In this document: one piece after another, positions 1 to 7,458 of the stretch
Position numbering within the stretch: position 1 is the stretch's first letter
Layout: each line of letters opens with the position of its first letter
DNA from: DASQMT01 sp963835735
GTDB lineage: Bacteria; Actinomycetota; Thermoleophilia; Solirubrobacterales; Solirubrobacteraceae
DNA: 64,000 nt
Direction of reading: 5' to 3'
NCBI GenBank assembly: GCA_963835735.1
Contig: CAWIGP010000005.1
Span: forward strand, 310,001-374,000
The notes under the pieces: model-generated
Seen by the model: the letters and a program-made list of their open reading frames with translations, nothing else
Database searches by the model: none
What the model was told of the DNA's origin: nothing
Position numbers and translations under genes: made by a program

Positions 1-104
1 CGTCCGCGCGACGGTGTGATCGCTCCGGTGCTCGGCGTCCGGCTACGCGGTGTCGAGCATCGGACCCGTGCCTGCAGGGCTGCCTCCCGCCTGCGCTCCG
101 GGAG
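1..104. other. Left edge, no gene seen
   Basis: This stretch lies downstream of the glycerol kinase stop codon on the minus strand. I see no convincing reading frame, repeat or terminator with a T-tract in it. It probably holds the 3' flank of the leftward glpK transcript. Confidence 0.4.
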
Positions 105-1554
105 TTACACGACCCACCCGCGCGCGCGCTCGAGCGCGCGACGCCAGTCGGCGAGCAGCGCCGCGCGCTCGTCGGCGCCCATGCGCGGCTCATAGCGGCG
201 CGCCTCGGTCCACATCGCGCGGGTGTCGGCCTCGGTCCACAGGCCCGCGGTCACGCCCGCGAGGTAGGCGGCGCCGAGCACGGTCGTCTCGGATACCTCC
301 GGCACGACGACCGGCACGCCGAGCACGTCGGCCTGGAACTGCATCAGCCAGCCGTTCGCCGTCGCGCCGCCGTCAGCGCGCAGCTCCTGCAGCGCGACGC
401 CCAGCGCGGTGTTCTGGGCGCGCACCGCGTCGGCCGTCTGGTACGCGATCGCCTCGAGCGTCGCACGGGCGAGGTGCGCACGCCCCGCGCCGCGCGTCAG
501 GCCCACGATCGTGCCGCGCGCGTACGGATCCCAGTGCGGCGACCCGAGCCCGGTCAGCGCCGGCACGAAGTAGACGCCGTCGTTGCCGTCCAGCGACGCC
601 GCCAGCGCCTCGGTCTCGTCGGCGCTCGCGATGATCCCCAGCCCGTCGCGCAGCCATTGCACGCCGGCGCCCGTCACGAACATGCTGGACTCGAGCGCGT
701 AGTCGAGCCGGTCGCCGATCCCCCACGCGATCGTCGTGATCAGGCCCTGCTCGAGCAGCGGCGAGCCGGCGCCGGCGTGCTGGAGCAGGAAGTTGCCCGT
801 GCCGTACGTGTTCTTCCCCAGCCCGGGCGCGTGGCAGGCCTGGCCGTAGAGCGCGGCCTGCTGGTCGCCCGCCATCCCGCACACGGGCACGCGGCCGCCG
901 AACTCGGTCGTCTCACCGTATACCTGAGCGTTCCCGACCGGCTCGGGCAGCGAGCCGACCGGCACGCCGAGCAGGCCGCACAGTTCCTCGTCCCAGCGCC
1001 GCTCGCGGATGTTGAACAGCAGCGTGCGCGACGCGTTCGAGTAGTCGGAGACGTGGTGACCGGTCAGCTTGTAGACGAGCCAGGAGTCGATCGTGCCCGA
1101 GCGCCGCGCGCGCGTCGACGCCGCCGTGGCGCAGCAGCCACTCGTACTTGGTGCCGGAGAAGTACGCGTCGAGCACCAGCCCCGTGCGCTCGCGGAACAT
1201 CGGCTCGTGCCCGGCGGCGCGCAGCTCGTCGCAGCGGCCCGCCGTGCGGCGGTCCTGCCAGACGATCGCGCGGTGCAGCGGGCGGCCCGATTCGCGGTCC
1301 CACGCGACCGCCGTCTCGCGCTGGTTGGTGATCCCGATCCCGGCCAGGTCGTTGCCGCCGACGCCGGCGTCGTCGAGCGCCTCGCGCGCGACGCGGCGCG
1401 TGACGTCCCAGATCTCCTGGGCGTCGTGCTCGACCCATCCCGGGCGCGGGAAGTGCTGGCGAAACTCGGAGTACGCGCGCCCGCGCGGACGTCCTTCGGC
1501 GTCGAACACCAGGCACGTCGTCCCCGTCGTGCCCTGGTCGATGCCGAGGATCAT
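105..1554 (-). pseudogene. glpK: Glycerol kinase, single frameshift
   Basis: FGGY-family sugar kinase that phosphorylates glycerol to sn-glycerol 3-phosphate with ATP in the cytoplasm. The N-terminal part (start 1554) opens with MILGIDQGTTGTTCLVFD, the phosphate-binding loop of the family, and contains GIGITNQRETAVAWDRESG. The C-terminal part reads GTIDSWL, then CGMAGDQQAALYGQ and the conserved GTGNFLL. The two halves lie in different frames. The switch needs one base to be skipped near 1096-1098, where the plus strand has CCC; with two C's the protein reads through as AALGTIDSWL. Combined length is about 483 residues, close to the usual 500. The gene is divergent from the dehydrogenase at 1581 with only 26 bp between the starts. 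The shift may be a sequencing error or a true mutation. Confidence 0.85.
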
Positions 1555-1563
1555 GGCGGCGCA

Positions 1564-1572
1564 GCCTACGCT
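1564..1572. promoter_or_regulatory. Overlapping divergent -10 boxes
   Basis: On the plus strand TACGCT (1567-1572) is followed by 8 bases and the ATG of the dehydrogenase at 1581. On the minus strand TAGGCT (1569-1564) is followed by 8 bases and the ATG of glpK at 1554. Neither start has a Shine-Dalgarno sequence, so both mRNAs would be leaderless. No good -35 is visible. This is inference from motif and spacing only. Confidence 0.45.
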
Positions 1573-1580
1573 GTCGGGCG

Positions 1581-2588
1581 ATGAGGACGAACCGCTCCGC
1601 GGTGCTGCACGGGGTCGGCGACGTGCGGATCCAGGACCGGCCCGTGCCGGAGCCGGGCCCGCGCGAGGTGCTGGTCGAGATCGCCGCGGTCGGCGTGTGC
1701 GGCTCCGACGTGCACTACTACGAGCACGGGCGGATCGGCGACCACGTCGTGCGCGCGCCGCTCGTGCTCGGCCACGAGTCGGCGGGTCGCGTCGTGGCGC
1801 TCGGCGCGCAGGCGAGCAGGCACGCGGTCGGCGACCGCGTGACGCTCGAGCCCGGCGTGCCGTGCGGGCGCTGCCGCGAGTGCCGCGCCGGGCGCTACAA
1901 CCTCTGCCCCGACGTCGTGTTCTTCGGCACCCCGCCGGTCGACGGCGCGTTCACGGAGCACGTGGCCATCCACGAGGACTTCGCGTTCGCTCTGCCCGAC
2001 TCGCTCAGCGATGAGGAGGGCGCGCTGATGGAGCCGCTCTCGGTCGGCATCTGGGCGTGCCGCAAGGCCCGCGTGAGCGCCGGCGACCGCGTCCTGGTGA
2101 CCGGCGCCGGCCCGATCGGGCTTCTCGCGATGCAGGTTGCGCGCGCGTTCGGCGCGACCGAGGTGACCGTGTCCGACACCAACGAGCACCGGCTGGCGCT
2201 CGCGGAGCGGACCGGCTCGACGCGCGTGGTCACACCCGGCGACGCAGTCGGGGAGGTCGACGCGCTGATCGAGTGCTCCGGCCACCCGCAGGCGCTCGCC
2301 GACGGCATCGCGGCGATCAGGCCGGCCGGCACGGCCGTGATCGTCGGCATGGGCCCCGGCACGACCGCGGAGGTGCCGCTGGCGCTGATCCAGAACCGTG
2401 AGATCTGGCTCACCGGCACGTTCCGCTACGCCAACACCTACCCGACAGCGATCGCCCTCGCCGCGGCCGGGCGCGTCGACCTCAAGGCGCTCGTGACCGG
2501 CCGCTACGGCCTGGACGAAACCGAGGCGGCGCTGCGCGCGGGCCGCGAGGATCCCGCCAGCGTGAAGCCGATCGTCACTCCACGGTGA
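1581..2588 (+). CDS. Zinc-dependent polyol (sorbitol/xylitol-type) dehydrogenase
   Basis: Medium-chain NAD(P)-dependent dehydrogenase, 335 residues, most like L-iditol/sorbitol 2-dehydrogenases. It shows catalytic zinc residues in VGVCGSDVHYYEHG and the following GHES, a four-Cys structural zinc site (CGRCRECRAGRYNLC, about residues 94-108), and a Rossmann nucleotide loop VTGAGPIGLLAMQVA near residue 173. The HYYEHGRIGDHVV stretch is typical of sorbitol/xylitol dehydrogenases. Placed divergently from glycerol kinase, it suggests joint polyol use, but the substrate cannot be assigned from sequence. The 3' end overlaps the convergent cupredoxin gene by 14 bp. The ATG start has no Shine-Dalgarno and sits 8 bases after a TACGCT box. 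Confidence 0.9.
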   Translation: MRTNRSAVLHGVGDVRIQDRPVPEPGPREVLVEIAAVGVCGSDVHYYEHGRIGDHVVRAPLVLGHESAGRVVALGAQASRHAVGDRVTLEPGVPCGRCRECRAGRYNLCPDVVFFGTPPVDGAFTEHVAIHEDFAFALPDSLSDEEGALMEPLSVGIWACRKARVSAGDRVLVTGAGPIGLLAMQVARAFGATEVTVSDTNEHRLALAERTGSTRVVTPGDAVGEVDALIECSGHPQALADGIAAIRPAGTAVIVGMGPGTTAEVPLALIQNREIWLTGTFRYANTYPTAIALAAAGRVDLKALVTGRYGLDETEAALRAGREDPASVKPIVTPR

Positions 2589-2997
2589 GCGTGCCCTTCA
2601 TTCCGGCGGCCTCGTGGCCGGGGACCGGGCAGAAGTACGTGTAGGTGCCCGCCGCGAGGTCGACGGTGATCGCCGGCGCGTCGCTGCCGGTGACGGTCTC
2701 GGTCTTCTCCTCGACCCCGTTGCCCTCGATCTCGACGGCGTGCGGGACCGACGACGGGTTGCTGAAGTCGACCGTGACGGTGCCGGCCTTGGCCGTCACG
2801 TCACCTTGATCGAACTTGAGCGCGCCGTCCGCGGGCGCGGAGAACTTGAGCGTCTCGCCTCCGCCGCCGCCGGCGGCGGGCTGCTCGGTCGCGGTCTCGG
2901 TCGGCGCGGGCGTTGCGGCGGTCTCGTCGTCGTCGTCGCCGCCGCAGCCGGCGAAGACCGCCGTGGCCAGAGCCAGGGCGATGAGCGTGCGTCGCAT
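2575..2997 (-). CDS. Cupredoxin-domain lipoprotein (plastocyanin/azurin-like)
   Basis: Predicted exported copper protein of 140 residues. The N-terminus MRRTLIALALATAVFAGCGG is a lipoprotein signal with the lipobox Cys at about residue 18, followed by an Asp/Thr/Pro/Gly-rich linker. The C-terminal domain carries type 1 copper ligands: His in VPHAVEIE, then Cys, His and Met in FCPVPGHEAAGM. The start at 2997 was chosen over an upstream ATG at 3063 because it begins the signal peptide and is preceded by a strong AGGAGG (3001-3006). It lies downstream of an ECF sigma/anti-sigma pair and has a candidate ECF promoter, so it may belong to that regulon. It may act in extracytoplasmic electron transfer; the partner is unknown. 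Confidence 0.85.
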   Translation of the reverse strand: MRRTLIALALATAVFAGCGGDDDDETAATPAPTETATEQPAAGGGGGETLKFSAPADGALKFDQGDVTAKAGTVTVDFSNPSSVPHAVEIEGNGVEEKTETVTGSDAPAITVDLAAGTYTYFCPVPGHEAAGMKGTLTVE

Positions 2998-3029
2998 TGT
3001 TCCTCCTGATCTCATGGCGTCGAACAACG

Positions 3030-3055
3030 GACGCCGTATCGATTCGCGGTATTCC
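3030..3055 (-). promoter_or_regulatory. Candidate ECF-sigma promoter of cupredoxin gene
   Basis: On the minus strand GGAATA (3055-3050) and CGTC (3033-3030) are separated by 16 bases, the layout of RpoE/SigK-type ECF promoters. The element sits about 30 bases before the start at 2997. A similar pair with the same spacer precedes the sigma gene (4053-4078 bases into the window is not it; see 4353-4378). Confidence 0.45.
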
Positions 3056-3059
3056 AGAC

Positions 3060-3776
3060 TCACTGGATCTCGCCGCTCATGACGTCGCTGTCGCGCGGCG
3101 TGGAGCGGCGCACCACGCGGATGCGCTCATACTCGCCGATCCGCGCGGCGGTCGTCAGCACGACATACGCGCGCCCGCGCGCGTCGGCGCGGAACGTGCC
3201 GGCGCTGGCGCTCCAGCCGGGTCGCTCGCAGCGTACCTCGTAGACCGCTTCGGCGCCGGGCGGGAGGCCCTTGACCCAGAGGTGGAGCTCGGTGCCGCCG
3301 CGGCCCGGCTCCAGTTGGGCTCGGGCCGAGGCGCCGGTAGCGCTCGTGAGCCGCAGCTCGTATTGCCTGGCGGGAGTGCCCGAGTCGTCGCCGCCGACGG
3401 CGAGCGCCGTGATCGCAGCGCCGAGCGCGGCGCCCGCGACAGCGGCGGCGAGCGCGGCGCGACTGCCGCCCAGGCGCGGCCGCCAGCGGCGTGGGCGCGC
3501 CAGGAGCCCCAGTACCCCGGCGCGCCCGCGGCGCGGCCGCTGTCCGGCCTGCTGGGCGACGCGGTCGAGCAGTCGCTCCTCCACTTCGTGCGGCGGGGAC
3601 GGGATCTCCAGGCCGTCAGCGTGCTGCAGGAGGGCGGGCAGGCCCGCGAGCCGCGCGTGCTCGGCGGCGCACTGCCGGCAGGTCGCGAGGTGCTCGGCCA
3701 CGGCCGCCCGTTCGGCCGGCTCGAGCACGCCGAGCACGTAGCCGCCGAGGTCGTCGAGCACGTGCGGGCGGGTCAT
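3060..3776 (-). CDS. Anti-sigma factor, RskA/ZAS family
   Basis: Membrane-bound regulator of 238 residues expected to hold the neighbouring ECF sigma factor inactive. The N-terminal cytoplasmic domain has the zinc anti-sigma motif HLATCRQC (about residues 29-36, His and two Cys). A single membrane segment follows at roughly residues 105-130 (AALAAAVAGAALGAAITALAV). The C-terminal extracytoplasmic domain (ELHLWVKGLPPGAEAVYEV and onward) matches the RskA-type anti-sigma-K domain. The start at 3776 overlaps the sigma stop codon as ATGA, which indicates translational coupling. The external signal is unknown. Confidence 0.88.
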   Translation of the reverse strand: MTRPHVLDDLGGYVLGVLEPAERAAVAEHLATCRQCAAEHARLAGLPALLQHADGLEIPSPPHEVEERLLDRVAQQAGQRPRRGRAGVLGLLARPRRWRPRLGGSRAALAAAVAGAALGAAITALAVGGDDSGTPARQYELRLTSATGASARAQLEPGRGGTELHLWVKGLPPGAEAVYEVRCERPGWSASAGTFRADARGRAYVVLTTAARIGEYERIRVVRRSTPRDSDVMSGEIQ

Positions 3777-4342
3777 GACGGCACCACCCCCATCTCCTCC
3801 AGCACGAGCCGCAGCGACCGCAGCGCGTACCAGGTGCGGCTCTTGACGGTGCCGAGCGGGAGCCCGGTGAGGTCGGCGATCTCGCGCATCGTCAGCCCAC
3901 GGAACTGCGCCATCCGGATCATCTGGCGATGCTCGGGCGTGAGCCGCTCGAGCGCGGCGGCCACCTGCCAGCCGAGCATCGCCTGCTCGAGCGAGGCGCC
4001 GCCGACGGCGTCGCCCTCCGGCACGTGCAGCGGGAGACCGGGACGGACCGCGGCGCGCCGGCGGGCGTCGATGATCGCGTGGCGGGTGATCTGATAGAGC
4101 CACGTCCGCACCGCCGCGCGCTCGGGGTCGTAGCGCCCGGCATGGCGCCAGGCGCGCAGGAACACCTCCTGCACGATCTCCTCCGCCGCGCCGCGGTCGC
4201 CGAGCGCGTTGAGCGCGAACCCGTACAACTCGCCGCCGTAGAGCCGATAGAGGGCGCGCATCGACTCGCCGGTCTCGTCGCTGCGGAGCCGATCCACCAG
4301 GACGGCATCCTCGGCGGCAGGGCGACGAGTTGGTGTGGGCAT
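3773..4342 (-). CDS. ECF RNA polymerase sigma factor (SigK/RpoE-like)
   Basis: Extracytoplasmic-function sigma factor, 189 residues, of normal family length. Region 2 spans about residues 25-95, with the region 2.4-like WLYQITRHAIIDARRR at about 92-107. Region 4 lies at the C-terminus (LTPEHRQMIRMAQFRGLTMREIADLTGLPLGTVKSR, helix-turn-helix). It is followed directly by its anti-sigma factor with a 4-bp overlap. A GAAC-type -35 and a CGTA -10 with a 16-bp spacer precede it, similar to the candidate promoter of the cupredoxin gene, which suggests autoregulation. The 5' flank lies just past the DsbA-like gene, so read-through from that gene is also possible. Confidence 0.92.
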   Translation of the reverse strand: MPTPTRRPAAEDAVLVDRLRSDETGESMRALYRLYGGELYGFALNALGDRGAAEEIVQEVFLRAWRHAGRYDPERAAVRTWLYQITRHAIIDARRRAAVRPGLPLHVPEGDAVGGASLEQAMLGWQVAAALERLTPEHRQMIRMAQFRGLTMREIADLTGLPLGTVKSRTWYALRSLRLVLEEMGVVPS

Positions 4343-4352
4343 GTGCCCGTTA

Positions 4353-4378
4353 TACGCGCGTTCACACGACGAGGTTCG
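4353..4378 (-). promoter_or_regulatory. Candidate autoregulatory ECF promoter
   Basis: On the minus strand CGAACC (4378-4373) and CGTA (4356-4353) are 16 bases apart, matching the spacer of the candidate promoter at 3030-3055. It lies about 10 bases before the sigma factor start. The TATAAC overlapping the -10 could also serve the housekeeping sigma factor. Confidence 0.35.
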
Positions 4379-4874
4379 CCAGCCGGTCGAGCAGCGCGTC
4401 GTCCGGGCGCCCGGCGTGGCGCTCGCCGTCCCAGAAAAGTGTCGGAGTGGTCGGGACGCCCGCGCGCACCCCGCCGCGGAAGTCCGCCGTGATGCGCGCC
4501 GCGACCGCCGGGTCGCGGCGGTCGGCGTCGAAGCGGACGAGGTCGAGCCCGAGCCGCTCGGCGCGCGCCCACAGGTGCGGGTCCTCGAGCCGGCCCTGGT
4601 CGGCGAACAGCGCGTCGTGCATCGGCCAGAACGCGCCCTGCCGCCCGGCGGCCTCGGCGGCGCAGGCCGCCGCGAACGCGCGCGGGTGCGAGCCGCGCAC
4701 GGGGAAGTGCCGGAAGGCGACGCGGATCGGCACGCCGCGCAGCCGCAGCTCGAGCGCGGCGCAGAACGGGCACTCGTAGTCGCCGTACACGATCACGAGC
4801 GGCGCACCCTCCGGGCCGCGGACGTGATCGCCGGCGCCGACCGGCGCCACGGGCGCGGATGTCAGATCGCGCAT
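4362..4874 (-). CDS. DsbA-family thiol oxidoreductase (FrnE/2-HCCA isomerase-like)
   Basis: Thioredoxin-fold protein of 170 residues. The active-site motif CPFC lies at about residues 37-40 in YGDYECPFCAALELRLRG, followed by the helical insert typical of DsbA proteins and a cis-Pro loop in GVPTTPTLFWDGE near residue 144. I see no signal peptide, so it is probably cytoplasmic. It sits upstream of the sigma/anti-sigma pair with a 19-bp gap, which may link thiol status to that regulon. The ATG at 4874 has no Shine-Dalgarno and is 6 bases from a TAGCCT box (4881-4886), suggesting a leaderless mRNA. Confidence 0.85.
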   Translation of the reverse strand: MRDLTSAPVAPVGAGDHVRGPEGAPLVIVYGDYECPFCAALELRLRGVPIRVAFRHFPVRGSHPRAFAAACAAEAAGRQGAFWPMHDALFADQGRLEDPHLWARAERLGLDLVRFDADRRDPAVAARITADFRGGVRAGVPTTPTLFWDGERHAGRPDDALLDRLANLVV

Positions 4875-4880
4875 GCCGCG

Positions 4881-4886
4881 AGGCTA
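4881..4886 (-). promoter_or_regulatory. -10 box for leaderless DsbA-like gene
   Basis: TAGCCT on the minus strand is separated by 6 bases from the ATG at 4874, with no ribosome binding site between. This placement fits a transcript that begins at or next to the start codon. Confidence 0.4.
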
Positions 4887-4946
4887 GCGCGCCGCCGGCC
4901 GGGGACGGGCCGCGTTTACGTTTCGGATCGCGTCGCGGCGGGATGG

Positions 4947-4967
4947 GAAGCCGCCGCTGGCGGCTTC
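4947..4967 (-). terminator. Hairpin at 3' end of peroxiredoxin gene
   Basis: A perfect 9-bp stem (GAAGCCGCC / GGCGGCTTC) with a 3-base loop overlaps the stop codon of the peroxiredoxin gene. There is no T-tract after it on the minus strand. It could be a weak terminator or a 3' stabilising hairpin for the end of the rpsO-side transcript. Confidence 0.45.
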
Positions 4968-5430
4968 AGCGTTCCAGGCCGTCGAGGGCGTCGAAGAGGA
5001 GATTCGCGCCCGGCAGCTCACCCGGCGACGGCGCCTCGTAACTCCAGCGGACGATTGCGTCGGGCCCGACCAGCACCAGCGCCCGCTGCGCGAACCCGCC
5101 CGGGTGCAGCACCCCGAACGCGCGGCATGTCGCGCCCTTGGGCTCGAAATCCGACAGCTGCTCGATCTCGATGCCGAGCTGCTCCTTGAAGGCCTGCTGC
5201 GACCAGACCGCGTCGCAGGAGACGCCGTACAAGGTCGTGCCCCGCTCGGCGAAGTCGTCCAGCACCTCGTTGTAGACGCTCAGCTGGTCGGTGCACACCG
5301 GCGAGAACGCGAACGGATAGAAGGCCAGCACCGTGGTCCGGCCCTCGAGCTCGGCGCGCGTGAACGGATCGCGCTCGAACCTGGCGAGCGTGAAGTCCGG
5401 CGCTGGCTGGCCCGCCTGGACGACCGGCAC
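4966..5430 (-). CDS. Peroxiredoxin (AhpC/TSA, AhpE/BCP-like)
   Basis: Thiol peroxidase of 154 residues that reduces hydroperoxides. The peroxidatic Cys is in FAFSPVCTDQ (about residue 46), with the usual preceding Pro and Thr replaced by the common variant SPVC. Further Cys residues in VSCDAV and GATCRAF could be resolving or structural, so 1-Cys versus 2-Cys chemistry is uncertain. It starts 8 bp after rpsO and is probably co-transcribed with it, an unusual but simple partnership. A perfect hairpin overlaps its stop codon. Confidence 0.9.
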   Translation of the reverse strand: MPVVQAGQPAPDFTLARFERDPFTRAELEGRTTVLAFYPFAFSPVCTDQLSVYNEVLDDFAERGTTLYGVSCDAVWSQQAFKEQLGIEIEQLSDFEPKGATCRAFGVLHPGGFAQRALVLVGPDAIVRWSYEAPSPGELPGANLLFDALDGLER

Positions 5431-5438
5431 CGCAGTGG

Positions 5439-5708
5439 CTACCGGCGCAGCCCGAGCTCGCGGATCAGCGAGCGGTACCCCTCCAGGTCCTTCTTCTGGA
5501 GGTAGTTGAGGAAACGGCGGCGGCGACCGACGAGCATCAGCAGGCCGCGGCGCGAGTGATGGTCGTGCTGGTGCTCGCGCAGGTGCTCGGTGAGGTGGTT
5601 GATGCGGGAGGTGAGCAACGCGATCTGGACCTCGGTGGCCCCCGTGTCGCGCTCGTCCTTCCCATGCTTGGCCGTGAGCTCGGCCTTCTCTTCAGCGGTC
5701 AGCGTCAT
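5439..5708 (-). CDS. rpsO: 30S ribosomal protein S15
   Basis: Small-subunit protein of 89 residues, the standard length, that binds the 16S rRNA central domain. The sequence contains the hallmark HLTEHLREHQHDHHSRRGLL and the C-terminal RRRFLNYLQKKDLEGYRSLI. It follows ribF with a 27-bp gap and precedes a peroxiredoxin gene. It ends the large translation operon in a conserved order (truB-ribF-rpsO). Confidence 0.97.
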   Translation of the reverse strand: MTLTAEEKAELTAKHGKDERDTGATEVQIALLTSRINHLTEHLREHQHDHHSRRGLLMLVGRRRRFLNYLQKKDLEGYRSLIRELGLRR

Positions 5709-5735
5709 GTGCGACGAGGCAGGGTAGCAGTCGCT

Positions 5736-6626
5736 TTACACCGCGATCCGGCGCGTGTCCTCGACGTCGCGCCGCATCTGCTCGACCAGCGCGTCGACCG
5801 AGTCGAAGCGCAGCTCGCCGCGCAGCCGCTCCAGGAACACCAGCCGCAGCTCGCGTCCGTACAGGTCGCCGTCGAAGCCGAGCAGGAACGCTTCGACCAG
5901 CAGCCCGCGGCCGGTGACGAACGTCGGCCGCACGCCCACGTTGGTCGCCGCCGGCCACCAGCGCCACTCGCCGTCGAGCTCGACGGCCGCGCGGCACGCG
6001 TACACGCCGTGACCGGGATATACCAGCGCGGGATCCGGGACGAGGTTCGCGGTCGGGAAGCCGAGCGCGCGGCCGCGCTTGTCGCCGTCCGCGACCCGCC
6101 CGCGCAGCTGGAACGGCGAGCCCAGGCACGCGGCCGCCCGCTCGACCTCGCCGGCGGCGATCAGCTCGCGGATGTGCGAGGAGGAGATCACCTCGCCGTC
6201 GCCCTGCACGAGCTCGACCACGCGTGTCTCGAATGCGTCCTGAGAGCGCAGCAGCGCGGCGTCCCCCTTGGCGCGGTGGCCGAAGCGGAAGTTCTCCCCC
6301 ACGCTGACCTTCTGCGCGCCGAGCTGCGCGACCAGCACGTCGTCGATGAAGGCCTGCGGCGAACGGCGCGCGAACGCGCCGTCGAACGGGATCACGACGA
6401 GCTCGTCCACGCCCAGCCCGGCGACCAGGTCGATCTTGATCTCCAGCGGCGTGATCAGCTTCGGCGCCCGCTCGGGCGCGACGACCGTCTGCGGGTGCGG
6501 CTCGAACGTGAGCACGGTGTCGGCGCCGCGGATCACCTCGCGGTGGCCGAGGTGAACGCCGTCGAACTCGCCGACCGCGACGTGGCGGGGCCGGCGCGCG
6601 GCATCGGGGAGCCAGGTGACGTCCAT
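5736..6626 (-). CDS. ribF: Bifunctional riboflavin kinase/FMN adenylyltransferase
   Basis: Makes FMN and then FAD from riboflavin using ATP. The N-terminal adenylyltransferase domain shows GEFDGVHLGHREV (about residues 18-30) and SSSHIRELI. The C-terminal riboflavin kinase domain contains GRALGFPTANL near residue 185, followed by VYACRAAVELDG and the expected FLLGFDGDLYGRELRLVFLERLR. Length is 296 residues, normal for the family. Its ATG overlaps the truB stop by one base (TGATG), indicating translational coupling. Confidence 0.96.
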   Translation of the reverse strand: MDVTWLPDAARRPRHVAVGEFDGVHLGHREVIRGADTVLTFEPHPQTVVAPERAPKLITPLEIKIDLVAGLGVDELVVIPFDGAFARRSPQAFIDDVLVAQLGAQKVSVGENFRFGHRAKGDAALLRSQDAFETRVVELVQGDGEVISSSHIRELIAAGEVERAAACLGSPFQLRGRVADGDKRGRALGFPTANLVPDPALVYPGHGVYACRAAVELDGEWRWWPAATNVGVRPTFVTGRGLLVEAFLLGFDGDLYGRELRLVFLERLRGELRFDSVDALVEQMRRDVEDTRRIAV

Positions 6627-7438
6627 CAGCCGCGGAAGCCTACGACGGGTTTGAGCGTGCCGTCCCCACGGGGCTCGGCGAGCGCGATCAGCCCGTCGCC
6701 GTCGACGAGCCGGACCGCGACGGGACGGTCCCCGGCGCCCGCGGCAGCGGGGAGTGTCACCTTCACAGCCGCGCCGTGTCCCGCCCGGCGCGCGTCCTCG
6801 CCCGACAGCTCGACCGCCGGCATGAACGCCAGCGCCTCTCCCAGCTCCACGAAGAGCCCCGCGTCGGCGACGTCGAACGGGCCGATGCTCGTGCGTCGCA
6901 GCTCAAGGCAGTACGCATCGCCGAGATCGGCGATCAGCGAGCGCACGTAGGTCCCGGAGCCGCATTCGATCGCAAACGCGGCGCGCTCTCCGTCGCGCCA
7001 CAGCAGCTCGAAGCTGTGGACCTCGACCTCCCGCTCGGGCAGCTCGACCTCCTCGCCCGCGCGCGCGAGAGCATAGGCGCGCTTGCCGCCGACATGGACC
7101 GCCGAGTAGGCAGGCGGGCGCTGGCGGATCCGCCCGGTCGGGAGCAGCAGCGGCTCGGCCGGCAACCGCCCCGGCGCGGGCTCGCCCTCGACGTCGCCGG
7201 TGCTCGAGGTCCAGCCGAGCCGCGCGACCGTCTCATAGCGCTTTGGCAGCGCCATCAGGAACCGCTGCGCGCGCGTCGCGCGGCCGATCAGCACGAGCAG
7301 CAGACCGGTGGCGAACGGGTCGAGCGTGCCGGCGTGCCCGACCTTCGTGCCGCGCGGCAGCGCACGCCGCCGCTCGGCGACGACGTCGTGGGAGGTGACG
7401 CCGGCGGGCTTGTCGACGAGCAGGACGCCGTCGCGCAT
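6626..7438 (-). CDS. truB: tRNA pseudouridine-55 synthase
   Basis: Converts U55 to pseudouridine in the T-loop of tRNAs. The start at 7438 gives MRDGVLLVDKPAGVTSHDVV, the classic N-terminus. The catalytic Asp is in GHAGTLDPFATGLLLVLIG (about residue 43), and the conserved YSAVHVGGKRAYALARAGE and GTYVRSLIADLG follow. The protein has 270 residues, slightly short at the C-terminal PUA-like end. It lies 20 bp after nrnA and overlaps ribF by one base. Confidence 0.95.
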   Translation of the reverse strand: MRDGVLLVDKPAGVTSHDVVAERRRALPRGTKVGHAGTLDPFATGLLLVLIGRATRAQRFLMALPKRYETVARLGWTSSTGDVEGEPAPGRLPAEPLLLPTGRIRQRPPAYSAVHVGGKRAYALARAGEEVELPEREVEVHSFELLWRDGERAAFAIECGSGTYVRSLIADLGDAYCLELRRTSIGPFDVADAGLFVELGEALAFMPAVELSGEDARRAGHGAAVKVTLPAAAGAGDRPVAVRLVDGDGLIALAEPRGDGTLKPVVGFRG

Positions 7439-7458
7439 GGGACTCTTGACGCAGGTTC

